A stretch of 58,661 nt of DNA from a virus: IMG/VR virus record IMGVR_UViG_3300028394_000085, positions 1 through 58,661 of that record, one strand, 5' to 3'. Below are positions 14,575 through 23,908 of the stretch, one piece after another (the first letter of the stretch is position 1; every line of letters starts with the position of its first letter). A program made the translations under genes and the position numbers. The notes under the pieces were generated by a model, which was given only the letters and a program-made list of their open reading frames with translations, was not told where the DNA came from and searched no databases.

Positions 14575-15057
14575 TTATGCCTCGTACTTCGGGCGGACAA
14601 CTGCCATGATTAGTTTGTAATTTCTTTTCTTTAAGAAAGCGCCGTCTCCGTTTGATTGACTGCCCTTTCCATCACCGCTTGTATTACCTTCGTAAACTTG
14701 TAGATACTTTAAGGTTGTGTTGTTCCATTTCACAATACCAACATGGTCTGCCTGAGCATCATCATCAAACTGGAAAAATGCAATATCTCCAGCCTTGGCT
14801 TGTCCAACTGGAACCAACTGACCTTTACCTGCAAACCATTTCAAACCAGCATCGCATGAAGCAAAACCTTTTTTAGATTCAGCCGCAATCAGGTCAGAGA
14901 GATTAGCCTCCTTGAAGCACCATGAAACATACATGGCGCACCAAGGCTGATTATTGAGTCCATACCATTTACCAAATTTTGTATCGTTGTTAGTACCTTC
15001 TCGGTATCCAGCATCGACTTCGGCTTTAGCCGCTAGTAGGACTTTTTGAACTGACAC
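14575..15057 (-). CDS. CHAP-domain endolysin
   Basis: 160 residues from a GTG start. The CHAP amidase/endopeptidase core is visible: catalytic Cys in QPWCAMYVSWCF (about 37-48), AKAGDIAFFQFDDD, and catalytic His in ADHVGIVKW. The enzyme cleaves peptidoglycan peptides or amide links. There is no signal peptide, so the adjacent holin is needed for release. No separate cell-wall-binding domain is evident; the C-terminus ends soon after the catalytic core. Confidence 0.85.
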   Translation of the reverse strand: MSVQKVLLAAKAEVDAGYREGTNNDTKFGKWYGLNNQPWCAMYVSWCFKEANLSDLIAAESKKGFASCDAGLKWFAGKGQLVPVGQAKAGDIAFFQFDDDAQADHVGIVKWNNTTLKYLQVYEGNTSGDGKGSQSNGDGAFLKKRNYKLIMAVVRPKYEA

Positions 15058-15327
15058 TTATTTCTTCTTTGCTGTTTTTTTGGCTGTAATCTTTTTGACT
15101 ACTGCATCTGTTACTCCGTCGGCAATTTTGCCAAACGCAGGGTCTTTAGGGTTAGCCGCTCTGATGGCGACGGGGAGTACGGCTGAAACGCCAGCCGCTA
15201 AAATTGCTTTAAGTGCATCGCCATCAAGAGCAAGGATGTCCCCGCCTGTAATCATGAAGGCTGTTGTTACTGCCGCTAGGAATGACCGTCCATACGAAGC
15301 GAGCATTGCTTTAATTTTACTGTCCAT
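15058..15327 (-). CDS. Putative holin
   Basis: 89 residues with two hydrophobic segments (about 12-31 and 40-56) and a Lys-rich C-terminus (KKITAKKTAKKK). The AVLPVAIRAANPKDPAFG motif resembles holins of actinophages and aquatic phages. Its stop directly abuts the endolysin start. It would form the membrane lesion that releases the endolysin. Confidence 0.65.
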   Translation of the reverse strand: MDSKIKAMLASYGRSFLAAVTTAFMITGGDILALDGDALKAILAAGVSAVLPVAIRAANPKDPAFGKIADGVTDAVVKKITAKKTAKKK

Positions 15328-15359
15328 TATATTCTCCTAAGAGTAGGTGGATAAATTCT

Positions 15360-15384
15360 AACCTATGGTTTATGAACCACGGTT
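15360..15384. repeat. Imperfect inverted repeat
   Basis: AACC..TGGTT and AACCA..GGTT arms form an interrupted hairpin between the last tail gene and the lysis cassette. No U-tract follows, so it may be a weak terminator, processing site or operator. Confidence 0.35.
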
Positions 15385-15385
15385 A

Positions 15386-15628
15386 TTATGCTTGTTTCCC
15401 AATGACTAACAAATCTGCGCCAAATGATATTAACCAAACTGTGTCATTTTGCGTTGGGCTATAACTGCTCAGATATTTGACTGAAGGCAAAGTGTTTGCA
15501 CCTCCAGCAATTTGAACATCAAGAGAAGCGGGACTGACATTTACAGTCACAACTTTTGCTTGGCGGAGCCGTAGATTTGGCAAACTGACATCGCCTTTTA
15601 TTTGATTAACAAGGTAAGCCAAGTCCAT
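15386..15628 (-). CDS. Small minor tail/baseplate protein
   Basis: 80 residues, all-beta in character (VVTVNVSPASLDVQIAG, NDTVWLISFGADLLVIG). Short proteins of this pattern close phage tail operons and probably form an OB-like domain in the tail tip. Its start overlaps the DUF5047-like gene stop by 1 bp. Confidence 0.55.
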   Translation of the reverse strand: MDLAYLVNQIKGDVSLPNLRLRQAKVVTVNVSPASLDVQIAGGANTLPSVKYLSSYSPTQNDTVWLISFGADLLVIGKQA

Positions 15629-16746
15629 CAGAATCTCCTACTTCTGCCAATTGCGTTCATCGTACCCTTGGCATCTAGGGGTATCGTGATTGAGTCTAGG
15701 GTCAAAATTTTGTCTACGCCAACTGGAGTGCGGGTGATTTTTACTAGGTCATAAACATCATGGGCAGGGTTCACTATTTGGTCCCATGTAATTTTCTCGG
15801 TTGAGCCTATGACTTTCTTTAACTCAGCCTTAGCCGCCTCGGTTGCCTCGGCAACTGTTAGCACCGTTGGACTGCTCATAAACTTTACAACCTCACCGTA
15901 GGTTTTGCGGTAGGTAGGTGAACTCGGGTTATCGTCAAAGGCTTCACCAATTACACCAATAGATAAGTTTGTTCCCTCTCCTGTAAATATAACCCCATTA
16001 TAGGACTCATCAATACTAAGAGAACGGTTGATTTGAATTAAGATTGAATCAGCGCCGTCGGTATATGTAGCAACTGGTGAACCCAAGTCAGGGTCAGGAA
16101 TTGGTCGCATACGGGCTGTACCGTTTTCATCAAAATATAAATCCATAGAAGCGGACTCAGCAATCTTCAAAGCCTCGCGCCATGGGTCAGAACTTTGGTC
16201 AAGGGTTGGATATAGCAAAGTTGTAACTTGTCCAGTAGCAGGAAAGATTGTTTTAACTTGCGGGTACCTAAACTTCAAAATTTGTTCAATAGCGGTTTCT
16301 TTGGCTGTGCCATCTGCAATATAGAACTCATGGTTTGTAAATTTAGCCCGAGCAAGAAGCAAACTTCGGTCAGAGCCTTTGACTGCAATTTTTACACCTT
16401 GGGCTGTATCTGTAATTTCTACACCCGTAATTACAAACACTCCAAGAGGAACTAATTCCTCGGTGCCGTCAGGAAAGACAACCCCGCGGTAAATTTTTAT
16501 TTCTCGGTTATATGGCAGAAAGATTGCCGACCTATTGTTTTGTGGGACTAAGGTTCCATCTTTATCTATGAACTCAAGGGAACACTCGCGCCGAACTGAA
16601 CGGCGGTTATCAATACTTACGCTTCCTGAAATTGGTTGAGCGGTGCTAATAATAGTTCCGTTTGAGACATCAAAGACCTCAACCTTTACTTTAGTTACAT
16701 GAGATTTTTTTACGGTTTCTTTGAATAAAGCCGAGACTGCATACAT
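15628..16746 (-). CDS. DUF5047-like minor tail protein (tail hub)
   Basis: 372 residues. The N-terminal region (HVTKVKVEVFDVSNGTII, SVSIDNRRSVRRECSLEF) and central region (SDPWREALKIAESASMDLYF, followed by MRPIPDP) match actinophage minor tail proteins with DUF5047, which are hub-like baseplate components related to phage gp27-type folds. It acts at the tail tip between tape measure and fibres. Confidence 0.75.
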   Translation of the reverse strand: MYAVSALFKETVKKSHVTKVKVEVFDVSNGTIISTAQPISGSVSIDNRRSVRRECSLEFIDKDGTLVPQNNRSAIFLPYNREIKIYRGVVFPDGTEELVPLGVFVITGVEITDTAQGVKIAVKGSDRSLLLARAKFTNHEFYIADGTAKETAIEQILKFRYPQVKTIFPATGQVTTLLYPTLDQSSDPWREALKIAESASMDLYFDENGTARMRPIPDPDLGSPVATYTDGADSILIQINRSLSIDESYNGVIFTGEGTNLSIGVIGEAFDDNPSSPTYRKTYGEVVKFMSSPTVLTVAEATEAAKAELKKVIGSTEKITWDQIVNPAHDVYDLVKITRTPVGVDKILTLDSITIPLDAKGTMNAIGRSRRF

Positions 16747-17171
16747 TATGGGGCATCAACTTCAAAGTAAGTAACTTTTACAACTCTAATTAAACTGTCT
16801 ATATTTCCTGATTCTGTCCAGTTTCTATCTACAAAACGAACATACTTTAGACGAGCAAGCGGGTCGCGTACTAATAGAGTTCCTTGGTAAACAAGAACTG
16901 GGTATAACTCATCCCAAGCATCTTCTCCTTGAACTGTAATCTCATAGGTACCATCAATACCATAAATAGATTGGGCTACAACTACTGACTTAGATGCACC
17001 GAGGGGTTTGAATACTCCATAGGCTTCAACAATAGTTTGACTTAAAGGTTGTTGAACTTTAACCCCTACAACTTTTATATTATCATCATCGGGGGCGACA
17101 AAAGACCAACTTAGAGGATTAGGAACAAGAATAGGAGAAGAGGATGTGTAACCTGAAGAAATAGTAGCCAT
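16746..17171 (-). CDS. Minor tail protein
   Basis: 141 residues, beta-rich, with YVRFVDRNWTESGNIDSLIR near the C-terminus. Function inferred only from position: it abuts both the fibre-like protein and the tail hub with 1-bp overlaps. Confidence 0.6.
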   Translation of the reverse strand: MATISSGYTSSSPILVPNPLSWSFVAPDDDNIKVVGVKVQQPLSQTIVEAYGVFKPLGASKSVVVAQSIYGIDGTYEITVQGEDAWDELYPVLVYQGTLLVRDPLARLKYVRFVDRNWTESGNIDSLIRVVKVTYFEVDAP

Positions 17172-18742
17172 TAAATATCAGCCCTCGCTTTCGCTCTGTA
17201 TTGGATTGTTGTATCAAGAGGAATTTCATAATCGTCAATTTGAGCAATTTGTGAAGTATCAGCCGTAACTGGACTGTTACGGATAGCGGTAAATATAGTT
17301 CCACCATCTACTGAACGCTCTACATCAAATTTGAATTCTGAAAACCCACCACGGGTAAAGACAGGCTCATTACCTGAGTGAAAAGCAATCTTGTCTACAT
17401 AATGAACTCCGCTTGCACTTGCGCTAATAACTTTTACAAAAACTTGAGCATGGGTAGCGGTTGGGGGCGCTAAAACTGTTGCACTCGCTGTTGCCCAAGC
17501 AGAACTGGTTGCGCTGACTGATGTTCCAAAAGTCGTGCTTATTGTTGCACCCGCTGAAGTCAAATAGCGAATACCAACTGCACAATCACGGGTTGTACTC
17601 CCTGCCTTAAAATCTGCAATAGCAGAAAATTCTTGGTTTGCTGAAACTATAAATTTTGTACCAGTAGTTGTTGATGCCGTGGCATCTCCTGATGCTGTTG
17701 CTGTTATTGCAAGTGAGGCTGTGCCATCAGAGAATTGAGCAGTTGAACGAGCAATTGAAGAATTTGTTACTGCAATCCAACCAGTTGTATTGGTTTCAAG
17801 GGAGGCTTGGTTAGCGCTTAGAACATTTGTTCTACCAAAAACTGTAAGGGTTACTGCCTCAATGTTGGTATCGTAGAAAGCGGTAATAAGTGGTGTAGAG
17901 GGAGCATCAACATCAATAGTAAATTGACTATAAGCATAATCACTAAAGTAATCAGCACCGTTTAATAATTGAGCAACTCGCACATAGGCTCTATAAGTTG
18001 TGCTATCGGCTAAGTCAGCCTCAAGCGTTTGCCCGTCGTTACCTGAAGTTACAACTCCAGTCTCTACTGATGGGGTTGTTGTTGCAGGGTCAAAACCTGA
18101 GCCACCGTATGTAGCGGCGTCAAAGATTTTAATTTCATAAGCGCTTTGTGGGTCACCATCTACATCAGCATAAGTCCAAGTAACAGAAGGAAAAGTAGTA
18201 TCTGTGATAGTTCCAGTTGGCGCTGTGACTGTTACGGTTGGTTGAGTTGTAGTTTCTACATCAACAAAAAGAGCAACAAGGTCTGCTCGGTCACCGCTTA
18301 TTATTGCGTTATCCGTAAACTTAACAACAAGATTATCAATGAGAGTCTGAGTCCAAGCCTCACCATTTGGAGCGGTTGTAAGTTTTAAGCCAGTATCAAG
18401 AGTTGTAACAGGTAAAGTGTTTGCCTTTGTAAATGGAACTGAGTAACTCACGGTGCGACCATTTCGGTCTGTAATAACTCCAAGGCTCAACTGAATACTG
18501 CCAGTAGTTCCGATTACGGCACGGGCGCGAAGATTGACATAGGCAACTTTTTCAGTAGCGGCTAAAGTTGTTGTTCCAAACTCTGCCTCATAAGAAATAG
18601 GAACTGTTGTGCTAGTACGCTTAACTTTTGTTGCATCATCATTATCGGCAAGCGCCGCGTGAACTGAAGCCGAGCCACCTGTAATAGTAAAAGAAGCGGC
18701 GTTATTCCAGTTTGCGTTAGGGCGAAGTACATAGGTAGCCAT
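17171..18742 (-). CDS. Minor tail protein with Ig/Fn3-like and jelly-roll-like modules
   Basis: 523 residues, Thr/Ser/Ala-rich. Residues about 170-270 look like a fibronectin-III module (VTWTYADVDGDPQSAYEIKI, TTYRAYVRVAQL). Residues about 300-450 resemble a carbohydrate-binding jelly roll (WIAVTNSSIARSTAQFSDGT, VHYVDKIAFHSGN). Likely decorates the tail tip and contacts host glycans (inference). It follows the tape measure directly. Confidence 0.72.
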   Translation of the reverse strand: MATYVLRPNANWNNAASFTITGGSASVHAALADNDDATKVKRTSTTVPISYEAEFGTTTLAATEKVAYVNLRARAVIGTTGSIQLSLGVITDRNGRTVSYSVPFTKANTLPVTTLDTGLKLTTAPNGEAWTQTLIDNLVVKFTDNAIISGDRADLVALFVDVETTTQPTVTVTAPTGTITDTTFPSVTWTYADVDGDPQSAYEIKIFDAATYGGSGFDPATTTPSVETGVVTSGNDGQTLEADLADSTTYRAYVRVAQLLNGADYFSDYAYSQFTIDVDAPSTPLITAFYDTNIEAVTLTVFGRTNVLSANQASLETNTTGWIAVTNSSIARSTAQFSDGTASLAITATASGDATASTTTGTKFIVSANQEFSAIADFKAGSTTRDCAVGIRYLTSAGATISTTFGTSVSATSSAWATASATVLAPPTATHAQVFVKVISASASGVHYVDKIAFHSGNEPVFTRGGFSEFKFDVERSVDGGTIFTAIRNSPVTADTSQIAQIDDYEIPLDTTIQYRAKARADI

Positions 18743-21700
18743 TATTTGTTAGCCAATTCTTTTGCCAAGATAGCGAATGTTTCTTGAATTCTCTTAGTGA
18801 TTATGTCAGCCTTTTCACCTTGGTCTGCGGCACCTGTTGTATCAACATTGACTACAAACGCGCCTTGCTCAATAACTATATTGTTTCCACCAGTACCCCT
18901 AAAACTTGCTTCGGCACCTGTAATCTGAGCAATGCTAGCCTGAGCGCTTGCAATCTTTTGACCAAACGCCGCCTCTGAACCAAACTTACCAATTGCCGCA
19001 CCTGTAAATGCAATTGATTTTTGAATCTCATTGATTTGTGCAATTGCTTCAGCGCCTCCGCCAAGAATTGACGCAGCAATTTGAGCGCCTTTGATTGGTC
19101 CTGATTCAACTAAATCTTTAATTGCAGTTGCATCTAAACCAAGGGCTTGTAGTTGAGTTATCTGAGTAGCAAACTGTTGGCTCTTATTAAGACGAGTTTG
19201 CATATTTTCAATAAGAGATTTTGCTTTAGGAATAAATCCATCAGGAAGTTCTACACCTTTGAGTCCAGCAAAACCCATAATGGTGTCTTTAAGAGAATCT
19301 GCAAAATCTTTAGCCGCTTGTTGTAAGTCTGATAGAACATCACTCATTGATTGAATACCAGCGGTCATTGCTTCACGAATTTTTTTCATTAAATCTGCTT
19401 GGTCTTGAATACTACCCAAGGCATCATCGTTAGTACCACCACCAGCCGCCGCCGCTTTATCTTTTTCTTTTTTAAGAATGTCTCCAAAGCCAAGACCTTC
19501 TTTAAGGCTGGCTTGAATTTTTCCAATAAAGTCACCAATGCCATCTGCAACATTGCCAGCAAAATCTGTTGTATCTGCAAACGCTAACATTTGAGTTGAT
19601 AGGTTAATTAAATAATCACCAGCCGCGTCAGCCTTATCAGCCACGCTATCAATAAATTTTCCTACTGTTCCTGCAAAATCAAATTTAACTGCTTCACCAA
19701 GGGCGTCAATCATTGTTCCTAAAGCGGCTGATGCTGTCTTTGCTCCACCAACTAAACCTTCAATAAGTTTGGCACCATTATCTTTATTTCCAAACTCCTG
19801 AACTTTAACCGCAAAATTAGTAAGAGTTTTCTCTGTTGCCCTTAATCCTTTTTCAACTGCATTTCCAACAGTAGATATTCCATTAACTGTTTTTGTTACC
19901 CCGCTAAGGATTCCATCAAATGCTGTTTTACCAAACCCTACAAGCGTGGATGCAAAACCTGTAACTAATGCTTGACCAGCGGCAAGACCGCTTTTTATAC
20001 CGCTTGAAATTTGAGCGCCGACTAAAGGAATTTTTTCAAATAATGCCGCAAGCGATTTAATCCATCCAGTTAATTTGTCAAAAACAAAACCAAGAAATTT
20101 ACCTACTCCTTGGGCTATATCATCTAAAATACCAAAAATTCCTTCGCCTACATTTCCAATAGCCGATAGAATCTTTAGGAATATGTTTTTAACTCCGCCA
20201 AACAAATCATTAAATGCCCCCACTAGGTCAGCAACGGCACCAATGATAAATGCAAAGACTCTAACTATGCCTTCAACAACCAAAGAAATTACTTTAATGA
20301 TTCCATTGAATATAGTTTTAACTACATCGTAAAGAGTTCCTTGGGCTTCCATAAACATAATAAAAGCATCAACAACAAATTTAATAGCCTTAAGTAAAAA
20401 CTTATACCAAGTAAGAATAATGTCAATTACGAACTCAAAGACCATGGCAACTACTTCTGCAAAAGAACCAATAACTCGTATAATTGAAGCAAAGGCTTTT
20501 ATTACATAGCCGATAGCCTTTACAATGTATGCAAAGACGCTAATTACAACTTTGACAATAAAGTTAAAGACTGTCTTAAATACATCACCTACGGTTTTAT
20601 TTGTTTTAATTAAATAACCAAGAGCCACTAATAAGGCAACAATTACTCCAATAAAGAGCGGAATAGGGTTTAAGGCTATGGTCATATTTAATATAGCCAC
20701 CGCACTTCTTAAAGCATTTATTACTATTGTGACTCCCGCTGTAACGGTTCCCCAAATTGCTGTTGCCGCGGTGGTAAGTATTATGGCTGTTCTATATGCG
20801 CCATAACCTAGTGCAACTGCTCCAATTACAATTCCTAAGACTTTGAATACTTCAACATATTTTTGAATAAAACTAATAGATGCTGTGACTACTGAAGCAA
20901 CAAGCCTTATAGCCTTTGCAACAACACCAATTGCTAGGGCAGAAACCTCTGTAAATACTGCTGAAACTTTTTTAAGTATTGGTAGTAATGGTGCAAAAGC
21001 AGTAACTAATTGTCCCAATGCGCCTCGTATTTGAGGAGATGTAACGGCTAAAACTAATAATGTAAAAACGGCATTAAATCTTGCTAGTGTTTGAAAAAAC
21101 CCTTGGAAAAAAGGAGCGGCTTGGGCTAAAGATTTACCCGCTTTAATTCCAAAAAAAGTAGCAAACGCGGCGGCAACTGGTAAAACTTTTTCCATGGTGC
21201 CAGCAATTTCATTCACGCTTGTTTTGCTTTTATCTATTTTCTCAATAAAGTTGCCAATGCCGTCTAGTAATTTTGCAAATGGGTCTGCTAATTTAGTTAA
21301 TACTTTTTCCATAGCGTCAAGGAATTTAGAAAAAGTCCCAGTTCCTTCTGAGGCTTTTGTAAATTTAGTAGATAAAGCAAGAGTAGATAAAATTATTGAA
21401 CTAAAAGCATTTAGTAATCTTGACCCTACCGCCTCTTGTACTTTTCTAGTTTGGTCTCCTAGTTCCTTTAATGCTCGAGAAGGGCTTTGTATTGCTAGTG
21501 CATAAGCACCTTGAACTTTTGTTCCCTCTTTTAGAATAAAATTCATTACTGCTTGGCGTCTTTCAGCCATATTTAACTCACTAGCACTCTTACCTATTGT
21601 CCGTCCATAGATAGCAAAAGCCTCGGTAGCCCCAGTTGTGATACCAATTTGGCGTAACATTCTTGTTTGCCCAGTTGTAATAGCAAAGATTAAAGTTTGT

Positions 21701-22149
21701 AAAGCATCAGCAGAACTTACACTTGCTGTAACAGATAAATTTTGGGCAACTGTGGCTAATTGAGTAGCATTACCCAAATCAACATTTGACTGAGCAAGTT
21801 TGATAACCGCTCGTTGGGCGCCCACCGCGGATATTCCAACATTTTTAATTTCTTCAACTGCAATAGAAAGTTGGGTATATCCGTAGCGGGTGGACTGACC
21901 AATAGCCTGTAAAGCAATATCTAACTCTTGAACTTCAGCGGCGGCTCTAAATGATTTAGTAGCAAAAGCAATTAAAGCAATTGCTGTACCAGCGGCAATA
22001 CCGCCAAGCGCAGTTAAACTTCCATTAAGTTTTCTAGCCGCGCCTTGGAAAGTTTCAGCACTTTTTGTTGCATCTTCTAAACCTTTTGTGAATTGAGCAG
22101 AATCAGCGGTGAGGCGAGCGCGGACTTCCATGGTTGGTGAATCAGCCAT
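18742..22149 (-). CDS. Tape measure protein
   Basis: 1135 residues, the longest gene, as expected for the tail-length ruler. The N-terminus is coiled coil (TADSAQFTKGLEDATKSAET), the middle contains many repeated hydrophobic amphipathic segments (about 330-720, e.g. FKTVFNFIVKVVISVFAYIV) and the C-terminus is again helical. At roughly 0.15 nm per residue this predicts a tail of about 170 nm. It starts right after the frameshifted chaperone stop. Confidence 0.95.
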   Translation of the reverse strand: MADSPTMEVRARLTADSAQFTKGLEDATKSAETFQGAARKLNGSLTALGGIAAGTAIALIAFATKSFRAAAEVQELDIALQAIGQSTRYGYTQLSIAVEEIKNVGISAVGAQRAVIKLAQSNVDLGNATQLATVAQNLSVTASVSSADALQTLIFAITTGQTRMLRQIGITTGATEAFAIYGRTIGKSASELNMAERRQAVMNFILKEGTKVQGAYALAIQSPSRALKELGDQTRKVQEAVGSRLLNAFSSIILSTLALSTKFTKASEGTGTFSKFLDAMEKVLTKLADPFAKLLDGIGNFIEKIDKSKTSVNEIAGTMEKVLPVAAAFATFFGIKAGKSLAQAAPFFQGFFQTLARFNAVFTLLVLAVTSPQIRGALGQLVTAFAPLLPILKKVSAVFTEVSALAIGVVAKAIRLVASVVTASISFIQKYVEVFKVLGIVIGAVALGYGAYRTAIILTTAATAIWGTVTAGVTIVINALRSAVAILNMTIALNPIPLFIGVIVALLVALGYLIKTNKTVGDVFKTVFNFIVKVVISVFAYIVKAIGYVIKAFASIIRVIGSFAEVVAMVFEFVIDIILTWYKFLLKAIKFVVDAFIMFMEAQGTLYDVVKTIFNGIIKVISLVVEGIVRVFAFIIGAVADLVGAFNDLFGGVKNIFLKILSAIGNVGEGIFGILDDIAQGVGKFLGFVFDKLTGWIKSLAALFEKIPLVGAQISSGIKSGLAAGQALVTGFASTLVGFGKTAFDGILSGVTKTVNGISTVGNAVEKGLRATEKTLTNFAVKVQEFGNKDNGAKLIEGLVGGAKTASAALGTMIDALGEAVKFDFAGTVGKFIDSVADKADAAGDYLINLSTQMLAFADTTDFAGNVADGIGDFIGKIQASLKEGLGFGDILKKEKDKAAAAGGGTNDDALGSIQDQADLMKKIREAMTAGIQSMSDVLSDLQQAAKDFADSLKDTIMGFAGLKGVELPDGFIPKAKSLIENMQTRLNKSQQFATQITQLQALGLDATAIKDLVESGPIKGAQIAASILGGGAEAIAQINEIQKSIAFTGAAIGKFGSEAAFGQKIASAQASIAQITGAEASFRGTGGNNIVIEQGAFVVNVDTTGAADQGEKADIITKRIQETFAILAKELANK

Positions 22150-22690
22150 TTATCTCCTAGCCTTTGCTCTTCTCTCGGCTTTCTCGCGTTCCTTTTCTTT
22201 TACAAGATAGAAAGCGTTCCATTCGGTCAATTCCATACTGCTAAGTGGGCGGTGGGATTTACTTCCGTAAAGAAGTTCTCCCACCGTCCTACCTAACTTT
22301 TCTGCTAGTTCAAAAAGAAACCGTCTCTCAGGATTCTTTAGGAAATCGTACCTGTGCTTCGTCTACCGCCTTTTCGCCTAAACCTGAACTGCCAAGAGCC
22401 TTTGTTGCCAAACGCTCAATGACTGCGCCATTCTTAGAAAGAATTGCTTCACGGTCTTGTTCGGTAAAGACTGGTAAACCCGTTGTAGGGTCAAACACAG
22501 TTGCGATAACAGTCTTTGCGTACATATTAGAAACATCCACCTTATCTGCCGAGGTTGCCCCCTCAGTAAGTGTTGCTCTCTGTCCAGCCGTCATAGAACG
22601 AATTTCTACTGAAACGCCCCACTCAGGGACTTGCAGTAACTCCTTCGTAATGTCGTCTGCTTCAAATATCTTTCCGCGTAAATCTGTCAT
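22150..22690 (-). CDS. Tail assembly chaperone long form (gpGT-like), via +1 frameshift
   Basis: The short chaperone stops at 22328, but a second frame, closed upstream by TAG (22363-22365), runs to a TAA at 22150-22152 just before the tape measure ATG. It encodes PERRFLFELAEKLGRTVGEL, LYGSKSHRPLSSMELTEW and a charged KEKEREKAERRAKARR tail, matching gpT-type extensions. The shift needed is +1 (or -2), within 22331-22362. Candidate slip sites are CGA TTT C and TCC TGA at the 0-frame stop. The chaperone pair wraps the tape measure during tail assembly. Confidence 0.8.
22328..22362 (-). promoter_or_regulatory. Programmed +1 frameshift window
   Basis: Reading 5' to 3' on the minus strand the window is GAA GCA CAG GTA CGA TTT CCT AAA GAA TCC TGA in frame 0 (written here codon by codon). 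Slip at TTT to TTC, or at TCC TGA as in eukaryotic antizyme mRNAs, would move ribosomes to the gpT frame. No canonical -1 heptamer is present. Confidence 0.65.
22328..22690 (-). CDS. Tail assembly chaperone short form (gpG-like)
   Basis: 120 residues between tail-tube genes and tape measure. VPEWGVSVEIRSMTAGQRAT and YAKTVIATVFDPTTGLPVFT are typical of gpG-like chaperones. It is the 0-frame product; most ribosomes should stop at TGA 22328-22330. Confidence 0.85.
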   Translation of the reverse strand: MTDLRGKIFEADDITKELLQVPEWGVSVEIRSMTAGQRATLTEGATSADKVDVSNMYAKTVIATVFDPTTGLPVFTEQDREAILSKNGAVIERLATKALGSSGLGEKAVDEAQVRFPKES

Positions 22691-22755
22691 TTTTTTCTCC
22701 TTGGGACACTAGGTTGGTCACGATAAATTATTTAGTTTTTTTGAAACAATTCCTA

Positions 22756-23172
22756 TTAAGCGTAGGTACCGCGTGTTACGGCGCCTGTTACTTGGAACTC
22801 GGCTGAGTATGTCACTACATCTCCGATAGCACCACTCTTCTCGTAAGAGGTTAGAAGTGCTTCTCCTGTGTACTTTGTGTAAGTAGCAGTTGAACCTTCA
22901 GGACCGTACTCGAATGAAACTGAGTCTGCTTTTCCTACGATAGCCGCTAGGTGAGCATCAACTGTTGCATCAAAGTTACCTGATACTGAAATCGTTGCAT
23001 CTGTTAGCCCAACTACATAAGATTTTGCTGAGGAACCAAAAGCGCTGGTCTCGGCTGTGTCTACTGATTGTGGGAATGAAACATCTGTAAGGGTATTGCT
23101 AATATCGGTAAGTGACCCAGCGTTGTTGTCTACCTTGAATACGGTGGATTTACCATGTCTAAATGTTGGCAT
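22756..23172 (-). CDS. Major tail (tube) protein, copy 1
   Basis: 138 residues from ATG 23172; the frame continues upstream to 23340 but inside the neighbouring gene. The segment SVDTAETSAFGSSAKSYVVG is nearly identical to the next gene, and the C-terminus SAEFQVTGAVTRG is typical of siphovirus tube subunits. It lacks the extra C-terminal domain of copy 2. Confidence 0.8.
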   Translation of the reverse strand: MPTFRHGKSTVFKVDNNAGSLTDISNTLTDVSFPQSVDTAETSAFGSSAKSYVVGLTDATISVSGNFDATVDAHLAAIVGKADSVSFEYGPEGSTATYTKYTGEALLTSYEKSGAIGDVVTYSAEFQVTGAVTRGTYA

Positions 23173-23176
23173 TTTT

Positions 23177-23908
23177 TTACCTCCTAGTAAAAGCCACCAC
23201 AGGGGTAGCCGAGCCTGATGAACCTGCGACTGTGTATACAACTCGTAGGTATCGATTGATTGTTGTTCCGCTTGCAACCTCAACTCTTTCTGAGGTTTTC
23301 TGAGTGCTTGTAACGGTTGTGAAAGATACAAGGTCAGCAAAAGTTGAGTTATCTGCTGAGTGTTGAACCTTTACGCCGATTGTTCCGTTACGGGTATTAA
23401 CTGGAACTGACAAGAATCCCGCTCCGCCATTTGTGGAGGAAGTGGTGTTATCTACGCCTGTTCCATTTCCAGTCGCAGAAATAGCCGCACCCGAGGAAAG
23501 TATTTTCCCGTGTTCAACCGCATCTGTTGATTGGAATTCTGCGCTTGCTTGGACGACATCTGCGATGGCACTTGAGACCTCATAGGATGTATCGTCGGCA
23601 ACTAACATAATTGCTCCTGCGGCAAGTGAATTACCTTGGGGAGCAACAATTATTTTATTTTTTGTAGAGGAACCAAGAGCGGTTGCAAAAAAAGCATCTG
23701 TTCCTGTGGAGGCGGTTCCTTCAAACATCCCTGAAAGAGAGATTGTTCCGTCTCGGTGACCGACAATGTAGGTCTTAGCACTTGTACCAAAGGCACTTGT
23801 CTCAGCGGTATCAACACTTGTTGAAGCGCTAACATCATTAAAATAAGTAGAAAAATCAAATTCATTTAGAAATACATTGACATTTTTACCATGGGCGAAT
23901 GTAGGCAT
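23177..23908 (-). CDS. Major tail (tube) protein paralogue with C-terminal domain
   Basis: 243 residues. Residues 1-120 are homologous to the neighbouring tube protein (SVDTAETSAFGTSAKTYIVG, DGTISLSGMFEG). Residues about 140-243 add an Ig-like or discoidin-like beta domain (GFLSVPVNTRNGTIGVKVQH) that could decorate the outside of the tail. The two genes are 4 bp apart and arose by tandem duplication. Confidence 0.8.
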   Translation of the reverse strand: MPTFAHGKNVNVFLNEFDFSTYFNDVSASTSVDTAETSAFGTSAKTYIVGHRDGTISLSGMFEGTASTGTDAFFATALGSSTKNKIIVAPQGNSLAAGAIMLVADDTSYEVSSAIADVVQASAEFQSTDAVEHGKILSSGAAISATGNGTGVDNTTSSTNGGAGFLSVPVNTRNGTIGVKVQHSADNSTFADLVSFTTVTSTQKTSERVEVASGTTINRYLRVVYTVAGSSGSATPVVAFTRR

